In this document: piece by piece, positions 31,201 to 38,108 of the stretch
Layout of the letters: each line of letters begins with the position of its first letter
Position numbering within the stretch: position 1 is the stretch's first letter
Assembly: GCA_038206355.1 (NCBI GenBank)
Contig: JBBRAY010000005.1
Span: 1-64,000, forward strand
Source of the DNA: JAPLDB01 sp038206355
Lineage (GTDB): Bacteria > Bacteroidota > Bacteroidia > AKYH767-A > 2013-40CM-41-45
Reading direction: 5' to 3'
Length of the DNA stretch: 64,000 nucleotides
Position numbers and translations under genes: made by a program
Notes under the pieces: generated by a model
Seen by the model: the letters and a program-made list of their open reading frames with translations, nothing else
The model's database searches: none
Told to the model about the DNA's origin: nothing

Positions 31201-31541
31201 GTTCCGGCAAAACTTGAAGTTACTGTATTCCCCATTAAAATGGTCCAGTTATTCCAGTTTGCAGGTGTTCCTGGAGTAGATACACAATAATAGCGAATCT
31301 TACTAATGGTTTTGGAACCAGTAAAACCAGCTGCATTTAATTCAGCCAGAGTATAAATATTCTGACTGTAATTGTACCCGTAACAGGTATAAATTGGCTG
31401 AAAACTGTTTCCGGTTAAACCGCCAATTGTAATGTTTTGTGCATTTACATTTATCGTCCACATTCCCGTCATGAGTAGTAGACAACACAGCATATAACGT
31501 GTTACCGATGCTGTTTTTTGTAAGTAAGTGTTACTTGTCAT
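25233..31541 (-). CDS. Giant multidomain T9SS surface protein (GEVED x2, Ig-like, HYR x5)
   Basis: 2102 residues. The signal peptide is 1-35 (MLCCLLLMTGMWTINVNAQ). Approximate order: unknown N-terminal domain 36-215; two GEVED-type domains 220-367 and 367-517 (WWVDLNNNGSFGDAGEF, GETHDYTCNI); fibronectin-like 517-635; a pre-peptidase-like C-terminal (PPC) type domain 635-775 (DNAANAINI ... VYYISIGSY); Ig-like 775-860; three similar Ig-like repeats of about 84 residues, 860-1115; five 72-residue HYR repeats 1116-1475 (CPSDITQCDNH, six Cys each); a run of Ig-like modules 1475-2005; T9SS sorting domain 2010-2102 (VYPNPASDKATVKF ... GVYLLNIMSGDNAQQIRVVVQ). The last 600 residues are shared with the other giant genes of the cluster. 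Probably a disulfide-rich adhesin or matrix protein; the ligand is unknown. Confidence 0.93.
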   Translation of the reverse strand: MTSNTYLQKTASVTRYMLCCLLLMTGMWTINVNAQNITIGGLTGNSFQPIYTCYGYNYSQNIYTLAELNAAGFTGSKTISKIRYYCVSTPGTPANWNNWTILMGNTVTSSFAGTSSWIPSGSMTTVFTGTIPTPVAGAWCEITLTTPFIWNGTGNLVVGVDENSASYTCTASWGSYTSGSGNRELLYYSDVTNPNPAAPPAANYGPGTAMASIQLFAASSYCTTGLYTTGCSSSDNIQNISVSNLSQTATGCTGGTGIADYTGTTVNFTQNTTYPFTITCDYATSEYTGWWVDLNNNGSFGDAGEFIGSSGPGGSTITGNVTIPAGAATGTHRMRVRLVYSTAQSLSTSCTAYTFGETHDYTCNITAGVSYCTTGLYTTGCSSSDNIQNIAVSNLNQIATGCTGGTGIADFTGTTVNFTQNTTYPFTITCDYASSEYTGWWVDLNNNGSFGDAGEFIGSSGPGGSTITGNVTIPSGAATGTHRMRVRLVYSTAQSLSTSCTAYTFGETHDYTCNITAGCTQPTTQAIIGSYTNNTTGTSVTVNWTRGNGNNVLVVARLTATSGVDPIGGTSYSSPSTVFGSGSSTGAGNFAVYNSTGTSVTVTGLTAGSNYTFTCYEYATTGTCYKTPGSSSAVTIINPPPANDNAANAINIVSLPYTSAVISNAAATDDYTSSTCDGPYKNVWWKVTGICGTMTAITCTGSTNFDDEIAIFTGTPGSFVEVICNDDNGAGCTSNYAGVSWTATAGTVYYISIGSYSSSSSTGNLQLNVTAVPFTSSVAPTGATGTTTICNGGSTLLTVAGGTKGTGATTQWFTGSCGGTSAGTGDAITVSPTANTTYFVRYSGTCNATTCGTVAVTVNARPTAAISGTTAICNGQSSSVSISLSGSGTINGTLSPGAIPFSGTAPTINVNVSPTSNTTYTVSTLSDANCTSIAGDLTGSRTVNVNPRPTASLSGTITLCKGQSTSISVAVTGLGTINGTLSPGTIPFSGTAPSINVSVSPTSNTTYTVASLSDANCTPIAGDLTGSRTVNVNERPTGDLTGTATTCGGSTTLSIAATGSGTISGTINPGAIPYSGTAPTITVNVSPVSNTTYTLNTMSDANCTSDAGDLTGSAIITVNSSPVIGACPSDITQCDNHVVTFSTPTATGTPAPTVSCSPASGSTFATGTTSVTCTATNSCGSDQCSFDVTINETPVIGACPSDITQCDNHVATWATPSSTGFPAPSVTCSPASGSTFVTGTTSVTCTATNSCGSSSCSFDVTINESPVIPVCISDITQCDNHVVVYTNPVATGSPAPVVTCTPASGSTFATGTTMVNCTASNSCGNYYCSFDVTINESPVIGACPSDITQCDNHVASWINPSATGVPAASVVCSPASGSTFATGTTSVTCTATNSCGSSQCSFDVTINETPVIAACPSDITTCNPVVTFSTPSATGTPAPSVSCSPASGSTFAAGLTVVTCTASNSCGNSVCSFNVTVNTPSTAATSASSNANYGEICVGSQVTLTANGGSLGTGATWEWYDGGCGTGGSIGSGASIVITPTAGLHQYFVRAEGACGNTACVSVSVNVITAPPTGTIHYTAFITDGCVAAPAAAFTVNAVAGCTFYNWTSSQPGVLFNGNASPYQTIVPTVNVTFTSLPPAGASGWSICVAGGNACGNTNTICTWVRATLSLPGSITGSIIGCPSTSGNPYASASVAGAASYQWSSTGGITVTGNGSQSITVAFSAGFVSGTLSVHGQTSCGYNGPDRTITITRAPAIPGVITGVSYPCPNASAVYSVSAVAGAVNYTWTTSVPGAIVTGTTNSCSIAFPAIIPAGSTVSVVANSSCPFSSPVRSKGIANGTPGVPANISGPASGQCGETGVSYSITPVALATGYNWSTTCGTIQGPNNLSGITVDWPGSFSFCTITVTANNACGSGIARTLNVLAAPATPASVSGNAVPCTGATEVYSASSAGATSYNWTVPAGSSILGPVNGSSIILQWGSTSGNVTAQAVNACGNSGNRSLACVISCRQSQVNGSVIGFNAEVYPNPASDKATVKFSTESSAQYHLNMTDVLGQRVLSTEGTAVEGINMIDLDLNNVAKGVYLLNIMSGDNAQQIRVVVQ
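27110..28190 (-). repeat. Five tandem 216-bp HYR-coding repeats
   Basis: The same site recurs at 28170, 27954, 27738, 27522 and 27306, exactly 216 bp apart, so the reading frame is kept and each unit codes for 72 residues. Units begin PVIGACPSDITQC and contain six Cys. They are similar but not identical at the DNA level. Confidence 0.9.
29991..30890 (-). repeat. Two tandem 450-bp GEVED-coding repeats
   Basis: A sequence starting GGCTGTAATGTTACATG occurs at 29991 and again at 30441. The first hundred or so bases of the two copies look identical and later parts differ by scattered substitutions. Each unit codes for 150 residues. This is a recent in-frame duplication. Confidence 0.9.
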
Positions 31542-31691
31542 TTGTAATTGAATTTAAGTTAATATTAATTGTTGTAAGTTATTCTTTGAAATAAATGAAG
31601 ATAAAAATCCCATGTCTTTTTCCCATAATAGGGGAAATGACAAGGAAACTCGTGAATTTATATTTTAGAAAATAAAATAAAATTCAGGAAA

Positions 31692-32015
31692 CTAGGAATG
31701 GTAGGGGTCTTCCGGAGTAGCAGGTATCTTTTGACCTTGATAGAAAAAATGAAAACCGGATTTGTTGTCGGAAAGAGTTGCGTACCGACGGGAAAAATCT
31801 TTTTTTGATCTGTCAGTATGTAAAACCTTTTTAATGATGCTTACAGTTGCTGCTACTCTTTTTTTAATGTCTGAATTGATGGCTACGTACCTGTCCTGAA
31901 AATAAACGACGCGCTTTGTTTTTTGCTCAATGGCATCAGGAGAAATAAGCACAATCCTGCTCATCACATAGGTGAATGCAGTCAAAAAGAAAAGGATGCG
32001 CTTTAGTGAATGCAT
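31692..32015 (-). CDS. Small hypothetical protein with N-terminal hydrophobic segment
   Basis: 107 residues. A single hydrophobic stretch (RILFFLTAFTYVMSRIVLI, about 5-23) could be a signal peptide or anchor. The rest is basic and hydrophilic (KRVAATVSIIKKVLHTDRSKKDF) and ends in PEDPYHS. I recognise no family. It lies between two giant surface-protein genes, 150 bp upstream of the start at 31541, and is read in the same direction. No consensus promoter was seen. It could be a true small envelope protein or a chance open frame; codon content looks natural but evidence is limited. Confidence 0.5.
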   Translation of the reverse strand: MHSLKRILFFLTAFTYVMSRIVLISPDAIEQKTKRVVYFQDRYVAINSDIKKRVAATVSIIKKVLHTDRSKKDFSRRYATLSDNKSGFHFFYQGQKIPATPEDPYHS

Positions 32016-32597
32016 TTAATGCTGAAAGATTGCTCTAAGTGTAGTTTAAGTTATTATATAAAAAGTGCCAATTGTAAATTCGCTATTTCTTTTTCTGTGC
32101 TGTAAGCTTAAAATCTCATGAGCGGCAAAAATCCTTGAGGCGCTAAATGTATTATTAATCTGACAAATGTTATACGTTAAATGAAGGATATTTCATTTTA
32201 TTTGGTGAATGGGAAATTTTGGATGGTGAATATTTTGGGGCTTTCCGTTTTCCCATTGATTCCACCCATGGAACAGTAAAAGTAAAACACCTTTAATCCC
32301 TAAAGGACTCCATCCCGCTGATTTCTGAGATCATTTAATAATCCTGAAATATTATTACGTTTCAATGCAAGGTACATTTCAAGCCTTGCGCTCACCCCGT
32401 CCCTAAAAGGGGCCATCGCGCTAATTTCTGAGATCATTTTAAAATCCTGATTCACCCCGGCCCTAAAGGGCGCCAGTAGGGAGTTGGCAGTCAGTAATCG
32501 AGAGTAGGCAGTCAATAGTCAGAAGTCATAAGTAGGAAGTTGGAAGTTGGAAGTTGGAAGTAAGAAGTAGGAAGTCAGAACTCAATATTCGCTTAAA
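32016..32597. other. Intergenic region with dispersed and simple repeats
   Basis: About 580 bp without a convincing gene. 32016-32290 is AT-rich with nothing recognisable. A 50-bp element starting CCCTAAA and containing ATTTCTGAGATCATTT occurs at 32298-32347 and 32401-32450, with a truncated third start at 32461. From 32470 to 32580 the sequence is a degenerate AGT(T/A)GGCAGTCAG / GGAAGTT array, with three perfect GGAAGTT units near 32535-32560. A 71-codon open frame across these repeats is rejected. Confidence 0.75.
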
Positions 32598-32632
32598 AGA
32601 GAAGCCCACACTTTTTCAAGTGCGGGCTTCTC
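32595..32632 (-). terminator. Strong intrinsic terminator after the 1474-residue gene
   Basis: On the minus strand, GAGAAGCCCGCACTT / AAGTGTGGGCTTCTC pairs over 15 bp (one G-U) with a 4-nt GAAA loop, then TTTT. It begins 32 bp after the stop codon at 32664. Confidence 0.92.
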
Positions 32633-32663
32633 TATAATTACAACAACAATTAAAACTTAAATT

Positions 32664-35600
32664 CTACTGAACAATCAGTTTGATTTGCTCATTGTAATCG
32701 CCACTCATGATGTTGAGTGTGTAAACACCTTTTGCAAAATTGTTCAGGTCAAGGTCAATCATGTTGATGCCTTCAGCAGATGTGCCTTCAGTAGAAAGCA
32801 CTTGCTGTCCGAGGACGTCAGTCATGTTAAGATGGTATTGTAAAGCAGTGGCAGCAGTAAACTTCACTGTTGCTTTTCCGGATGCAGGGTTCGGATAAAC
32901 TTCTGCACTAAATGCAGTTGCTGAAGCGATGACCTGACTCTGACGGCAAGATATCACACAAGGCAAAGTACGCGGGCCTGAATTGCCACATGCATTGGAA
33001 GCTGTTGCCGTTATGTTTCCGCTGAGTGAACCGAATTGCACCAACACAGAGGATCCGTTTGCAGGTCCGATGATTGTTGCACCACCGGGAACTGTCCAGG
33101 TGTATGAAGTCGCACCCACAGAACCAACAGTAGAATATCCTTCAACGCTGTTCGCACATGGCGCAGCATTTCCGCTGATTGACGGTGGAGTAGCAGGATT
33201 ACCACTAACTGCCAGTGTACGTGATCCGCCGGTACCGCATGCATTTGTAGCTGCAACGGTTACAATGCATGAGCCGAAACTTCCCGGCCAATCCATGGTG
33301 ATACCGCTCAGGTTATTTGGTCCCTGAATGGTTCCACATGTAGTACTCCAGCTATATCCTGTAGCAAGAACTACCGGAGTAATAGAATATGACACGCCTG
33401 TTTCACCGCACTGACCTGTAGCAGGTCCGCTGATGTTAGCAGGTACGCCCGGAATTCCGTTTGCTATACCTTTAGAACGTACAGCACTTGAGAACGGACA
33501 ACTGCTATTCGCAGTTACTGATACCGTTGAGCCCGCAGGAATAACAGCAGGGAATGCAATAGAGCAAGAGGTTGAAGTTCCTGTTACGATTGCACCAGCA
33601 ACGGAAGTAGTCCATGTATAATCAACAGCACCCGGAACAGCGGCAACGCTGTAAGCAGCAGATCCGTTAGGACATGGATAACTTGGTCCGGAGATAGTAC
33701 CCGGAATAGAAGGTGCGCGTGTGATGTTGATGGTTCTGTTCGGACCATTGTATCCGCAGGCAGTTTGTCCGTGAACACTGAGGGTACCTGAAACAAATCC
33801 ACCGGCGAAATCAACGGTTACGGCTTGTGCGCCATTGCCAACGATGGTGATACCACCTGTTGAACTCCATTGATAAGATACCGCACCTGCAACTGCAGAT
33901 GAAGAATATGGATTACCTGTAGAACCCGGGCATCCGATATTGGAACCGGAAAGTGATCCCGGAATAGAAACGGTTGCACGTACCCATGTACAAATGGTGT
34001 TTGTGCTACCGCAAGCATTTCCACCAAATACGCAGATGCTCCATCCTGAAGCGCCTGCAGGCGGAAGTCCGACAAACGTTACGTTCACAGTAGGAACAGT
34101 AGTCTGGTACGGGCTCGGGTTGCCGTTAAAACGAACACCGGCTTGTGAACTGGTCCAGTTGTAGAATGTACAGCTTGCAACTGCATTTACTGAGAAAGTC
34201 GCAGCAGGAGCGCCTACGCATCCATCAGCAATAGAAGCTGTATAGTGAATTGTATTTAAAGGCGGAGCAGTAATCACGCTGATGGCGTCGCTCACGCATG
34301 CAGTATTGGCAGGGCATCCCGGTTCTTCAGCACGAACGAAATAATTGTGTGAACCCACAGAAGGAACGATGCTTATTGAAGCGCCGGTACCTACAGAAGC
34401 ACCGCTTCCGCATCCGCCATCATACCAAACCCAGTCGCCGCCTGCAGTTCCAAGTGAGCCACCGACAACAGAAAGGTTTAGTGTACCCGGAGAACAAATC
34501 TGTCCATACAATGCATTGTCAGAAATTCCTGACGCAGCAGTTGCATGGTTTACGTTTACTGTAACGTTGAATGAACATTGTGAAGTAGCATTTTCGGCAT
34601 CTGTTGCTGTGCAAGTCACAGAAGTAACGCCTTCAGGGAATACGCTTCCTGAAACAGGAACACAAGCAACGGAAACAGCACCGCAGTCATCTGTTGCAGA
34701 AGGATCGCTCCATGAAGCAGTTCCGGTACATAAACCGGCATCATTTACAACAGAGACAGGACCAGGACATGCGCTGATAACAGGGGCAACGTTTGCTGCT
34801 TTGTCAACCCGGATACCAAAGGCGGTATTCACCGTAGTGATGTATCCATCAAGTTGAAGGTAATAAGTTACTCCGCCTGTAAGGCAAACCGGAGCAATCC
34901 ATGCTTTAAAAGGAGAAGTAGAAACTGTTGAATCGTCATTTGCAGCGAGCAAGGTAGCGCCACCGACAAGGACATCACCACACGTTGCTGAACTATATAA
35001 TGCAAGCTGGTTATCCCAGAGATTCAGGTTACCATTATTACCAAATGAATATTTCCCTGACACAGCAGGAGTAAAGGAGAACCATACAGAGTTGCTGATA
35101 CCTGAAGTACACCATCCTATCTGATCTGCACAAGTAGATGAAGGAGGAACAGGTTCGCCGCCTTCGGTAGTAGCTCCGGAGTTTGTATATGGACCATTAT
35201 TGCCTAATGCAAGTGTAATCGCACCGCAAACGTTATCACCATCTACGGAAACAACTGTGGTTACCACGGTAGAGAAGTCATCCGTACAACCTGCATTGAA
35301 AGCTTTGACGCGAACATAATAAGTACCGGCGCCATTGGCTGTGATATTGAGGGTTGAATTGGTTGCGCCGGGAATATCTGTGTAAGGACCCCCAATAGCA
35401 GTGGTAGAATACTGCCACTGTATACTGCCTGTATAACCACTTACTGAATAAGCAAGGTTTTGGTAAGTAAGACCTGTAGCAGGACCACTTGCAGTACCTC
35501 CAACGGGAGCAGCAGCTATTGAAACTGTGGTATTGTTAGAACTTACGGTAGATGGACCTGTTGAGCAGGTAACATCACAATGGTATGTTTCTGATGCAAA

Positions 35601-37088
35601 TAAAGCAGGAGTTGTATAAGTATCATTTGTTGCACCACCGATAGCACCAGCACCGTCATACCATTGGTAAGTAACGCCGGTACCAGGGGTAGCATTTTGT
35701 AATGAAAGATTTACTGTACCACCGGCACATACGCTTGGAGAAACAGGCAATGTGTTACCCGGAGCAGGGGTGGAACATGGAGCTAATAATGTAATGTTCA
35801 CATTATAATCTTCCACTTGACCATATGTATAAGTACCGCAAAAGACCTGAGGAGTGTTGGATGCGTAATCCTGTAATTGTACCCGCATACGGGTAACTCC
35901 GGCAATTGCACCCACTGTTGGAACAGTAATAGTACCTGTAAGCGTAGCTGCAGTTCCTGAGCACGTTGGGCAAAAAGTACTAACAGCATCTGAATAAAGC
36001 ACTTCACCAACATCAAAAATTCCGTTTTGATTATAATCTATGGCAATGAAAACCCTGTCATCACTTGCATATGCACTTGAAACAGAAATTGAAATAGGGA
36101 TCGCTGTTTGAGTTGATATGTTTGTTGATTGTGCAGTCCAATTTTCATAACCTGCAGTGGATGATGTTGTGTTGTTAATAGATCCGATGGTAACATTAGA
36201 AATCTTTTCAAAAGGTGTGGATGTTGCAGCCAGGGAGCAATAACAACTGGAAAAGCCACTCATTGTTACACTTAAAGGATTTGAACTAAAAGTGCTTGGA
36301 CCTGCTGAACAAGTAACATCGCAATAATAAGAGGCCGCAGCAGTCTGAGACGTAACATAAGTTGCGTTGGTAGCACCACTTACAAGCACGGCGTCTTTAT
36401 ACCACTGATATGTAACACCAGTTCCGCTTGTTGCATTTTGCAATGACAAGGTAAAGTTTACACCAGAACATACCGGGTTGGCAGATGAAACTGTATTGCC
36501 GGGTGCAGGTGTTCCGGCACATGGACTTGAAGCGGCTTGTGAAACAACTACGTTATCAAAATTAATGTAATAATCACCAGCAGTCCAAAAAGCATCCCAT
36601 TTAATAAAGAGGGCACCGGAAGGGGGTGTAAACGTAACTACCACCGTTGAACATGTTCCTGATACAACGTGATTTCCTGTGTTAATAGTTTGAAAAGTAG
36701 TCCATGGTCCAGTTGCAGTAGCACCGTACTGTACATTGAAAGAACCCCAACCGGAAGTACCTACTGTATTTGCAGACCAGTTAGCAACTTTATATGCGTA
36801 GGAAAGTGTTGCTAAAGCACCATTACTCGTCCCGCAAGTTGGTGAAACCATGTTGCCTGTAGTTACACTGCTATACATATTTCTGCGCATAGAAGCACTG
36901 CCGCAAGCCGTTGTAGCTGTTGTCCTGGTAATAGTACCGGTCCAACCTGTAGAATTGACATTAAAATCATTGGAATACGCTGCTTGTGCATTCGCATTTG
37001 TCGTCCACATTCCCGCCATGAGAAGGAGACAACACAGCATACGGAGAGTAACCGATGCCTTTTGTTGAATTGTAATTTTACTTTTCAT
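32664..37088 (-). CDS. Giant multidomain T9SS surface protein (GEVED, PPC-like, HYR, Ig-like)
   Basis: 1474 residues. The signal peptide is 1-35 (MLCCLLLMAGMWTTNANAQ), nearly the same leader as the gene at 25233. Approximate order: MAM/jelly-roll-like N-terminus 36-190; Ig-like 190-280; GEVED-type 283-433 (FIAIDYNQNGIFDVGE, GQVEDYNVNI); two Ig-like domains 433-605; a PPC-like domain 606-765 (NSVWFSFTPAVSGKYSF, VTYYLQLDGY); one HYR domain 765-843; Ig-like modules 845-1360 shared with the neighbouring giants; T9SS sorting domain about 1387-1474 (VYPNPASGKATVKF ... GVYTLNIMSGDYNEQIKLIVQ). Exported surface protein, probably disulfide-bonded; no catalytic motif is seen. Terminator at 32595-32632. 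Its 5' leader shares a 16-bp motif with that of the gene at 25233. Confidence 0.93.
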   Translation of the reverse strand: MKSKITIQQKASVTLRMLCCLLLMAGMWTTNANAQAAYSNDFNVNSTGWTGTITRTTATTACGSASMRRNMYSSVTTGNMVSPTCGTSNGALATLSYAYKVANWSANTVGTSGWGSFNVQYGATATGPWTTFQTINTGNHVVSGTCSTVVVTFTPPSGALFIKWDAFWTAGDYYINFDNVVVSQAASSPCAGTPAPGNTVSSANPVCSGVNFTLSLQNATSGTGVTYQWYKDAVLVSGATNATYVTSQTAAASYYCDVTCSAGPSTFSSNPLSVTMSGFSSCYCSLAATSTPFEKISNVTIGSINNTTSSTAGYENWTAQSTNISTQTAIPISISVSSAYASDDRVFIAIDYNQNGIFDVGEVLYSDAVSTFCPTCSGTAATLTGTITVPTVGAIAGVTRMRVQLQDYASNTPQVFCGTYTYGQVEDYNVNITLLAPCSTPAPGNTLPVSPSVCAGGTVNLSLQNATPGTGVTYQWYDGAGAIGGATNDTYTTPALFASETYHCDVTCSTGPSTVSSNNTTVSIAAAPVGGTASGPATGLTYQNLAYSVSGYTGSIQWQYSTTAIGGPYTDIPGATNSTLNITANGAGTYYVRVKAFNAGCTDDFSTVVTTVVSVDGDNVCGAITLALGNNGPYTNSGATTEGGEPVPPSSTCADQIGWCTSGISNSVWFSFTPAVSGKYSFGNNGNLNLWDNQLALYSSATCGDVLVGGATLLAANDDSTVSTSPFKAWIAPVCLTGGVTYYLQLDGYITTVNTAFGIRVDKAANVAPVISACPGPVSVVNDAGLCTGTASWSDPSATDDCGAVSVACVPVSGSVFPEGVTSVTCTATDAENATSQCSFNVTVNVNHATAASGISDNALYGQICSPGTLNLSVVGGSLGTAGGDWVWYDGGCGSGASVGTGASISIVPSVGSHNYFVRAEEPGCPANTACVSDAISVITAPPLNTIHYTASIADGCVGAPAATFSVNAVASCTFYNWTSSQAGVRFNGNPSPYQTTVPTVNVTFVGLPPAGASGWSICVFGGNACGSTNTICTWVRATVSIPGSLSGSNIGCPGSTGNPYSSSAVAGAVSYQWSSTGGITIVGNGAQAVTVDFAGGFVSGTLSVHGQTACGYNGPNRTINITRAPSIPGTISGPSYPCPNGSAAYSVAAVPGAVDYTWTTSVAGAIVTGTSTSCSIAFPAVIPAGSTVSVTANSSCPFSSAVRSKGIANGIPGVPANISGPATGQCGETGVSYSITPVVLATGYSWSTTCGTIQGPNNLSGITMDWPGSFGSCIVTVAATNACGTGGSRTLAVSGNPATPPSISGNAAPCANSVEGYSTVGSVGATSYTWTVPGGATIIGPANGSSVLVQFGSLSGNITATASNACGNSGPRTLPCVISCRQSQVIASATAFSAEVYPNPASGKATVKFTAATALQYHLNMTDVLGQQVLSTEGTSAEGINMIDLDLNNFAKGVYTLNIMSGDYNEQIKLIVQ

Positions 37089-37273
37089 TGTTAATTGAAT
37101 TTAAGTTTAAATAATAGAAATTGATTTTAATTAAGTTTAATTGTATTAATAGAATAGAGAATTGAATTTTAAAATTGTGTTTTTCAGAAATCTTCTTCAT
37201 GGGAAAGACTAAAATTGCCAATATGAAACAAAAAAAAAGGAAAGTCTACGTAAGCCGGAGACTGCCCGTGTGC

Positions 37274-37582
37274 TTACATGGGCGGGGCGTTGGCAAAAGA
37301 GCCGGAATAGGATTTGTCTCCAATGATTAATTTGGATACAAAATCCGAAAAGTATAGATTGGCAATTGATCCGATTAAAATAAAATAAAAAATGGTTTTA
37401 AGAAAAAGAATATCTTTTTGAACAGATTCGTCTGCCTGATTGATGGTTACTTGTAAATCAGCTTCGTGTTTGATTACCCTGACCTGATCATTTGAAATTT
37501 TAAAAGTAGAAGCAATACATACCCTTCCCGAGAAAAATAAAACGGCTGCAAGGGAATAAAAAAGTATTGCTGTTCTTTTCAT
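37274..37582 (-). CDS. Small hypothetical envelope protein
   Basis: 102 residues. A probable signal peptide (about 1-25, AILFYSLAAVLFFSGRVCIAS) is followed by a soluble stretch (about 26-60) and a second hydrophobic segment (about 62-80, FLKTIFYFILIGSIANLYF). No family is recognised. It lies between the 5506- and 1474-residue genes in the same orientation, 185 bp upstream of the latter. After its stop a weak hairpin (AGTCT/AGACT, 37263-37243 on the minus strand) precedes a T-rich run, a possible weak terminator. A real small membrane protein is more likely here than at 31692, because it has two clean hydrophobic segments. Confidence 0.55.
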   Translation of the reverse strand: MKRTAILFYSLAAVLFFSGRVCIASTFKISNDQVRVIKHEADLQVTINQADESVQKDILFLKTIFYFILIGSIANLYFSDFVSKLIIGDKSYSGSFANAPPM

Positions 37583-38054
37583 TTGTAAATGTTAACAGTA
37601 ATCGGTAATAGAAATAGATTTTCCTTAGTTAGTATAAGGTGAAATCGCAGGTTCCCGATATACGTATAGAATTCAATTGCCTTTGTTGAGGTTAAATATA
37701 CAGTAATTAAATTGTTTAAACAAAATTTATTGGAAATATTTCATTAAAAATTGACGAATGGAGTCTATTTGTTGGTGAAAATCTGTATAAAAAATATCAC
37801 TACTGTCCGACTAAAAATAATTTTGCTTTGAAAGATTCATCGCTACGCTCTGAATGACAATGTTATCAGGTGTTTGCAAGGATATTTACTCTCCAAAAGT
37901 CCTGTCATTCAGAGCGCAGCGAGGAATCACATTAAATTTAGTCGGACAGTAATGAAAAAATATAATTGATACTAAGGACACAGTATAAAACGGAAGAATA
38001 ACATTGCATTAAAATATCTACTGTTTAGGGGATAGGCAGATTGTTATTCAACTC
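37583..38054. other. Intergenic region holding an inverted-repeat element
   Basis: About 470 bp without a gene. 37583-37800 is AT-rich and contains the upstream region of the small protein at 37274. 37801-37951 is a MITE-like inverted repeat (listed separately). 37952-38054 shows nothing beyond AT-rich sequence leading into the terminator at 38055. Confidence 0.7.
37801..37951. mobile_element. MITE-like inverted-repeat element
   Basis: A 151-bp segment with perfect 15-bp terminal inverted repeats (TACTGTCCGACTAAA at 37801-37815 and its complement at 37937-37951). A second inner inverted pair (37834-37859 and 37903-37928, core GCTCTGAATGACA / TGTCATTCAGAGC) has few mismatches. The TCATTCAGAGCG-AGCGA motif is a familiar dispersed intergenic repeat type. 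There is no coding capacity and no clear adjacent target duplication, so mobility is inferred from structure only. Confidence 0.65.
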
Positions 38055-38088
38055 AAAAAAAAAGAGAGGCATTACACCTCTCTTTTTT
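38055..38088 (-). terminator. Symmetrical intrinsic terminator after the 5506-residue gene
   Basis: GAGAGG / CCTCTC stem (38064-38069 and 38077-38082) with a 7-nt loop, flanked by A-run and T-run, so it could stop transcription from both sides. It starts 20 bp after the stop codon at 38109. Confidence 0.88.
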
Positions 38089-38108
38089 GATTCATAAAAT
38101 ATATTGTG

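Noticed and set aside
32300..32515. 71-codon minus-strand open frame
   Set aside because: It lies wholly within intergenic repeats and has no recognisable feature.
34345..34857. 170-codon plus-strand open frame, and similar long antisense frames such as 48037-48504 and 23606-24073
   Set aside because: They are antisense shadows of Thr/Ser/Gly/Ala-rich repeats in the minus-strand giant genes; no signal peptide, motif or initiation context supports them.
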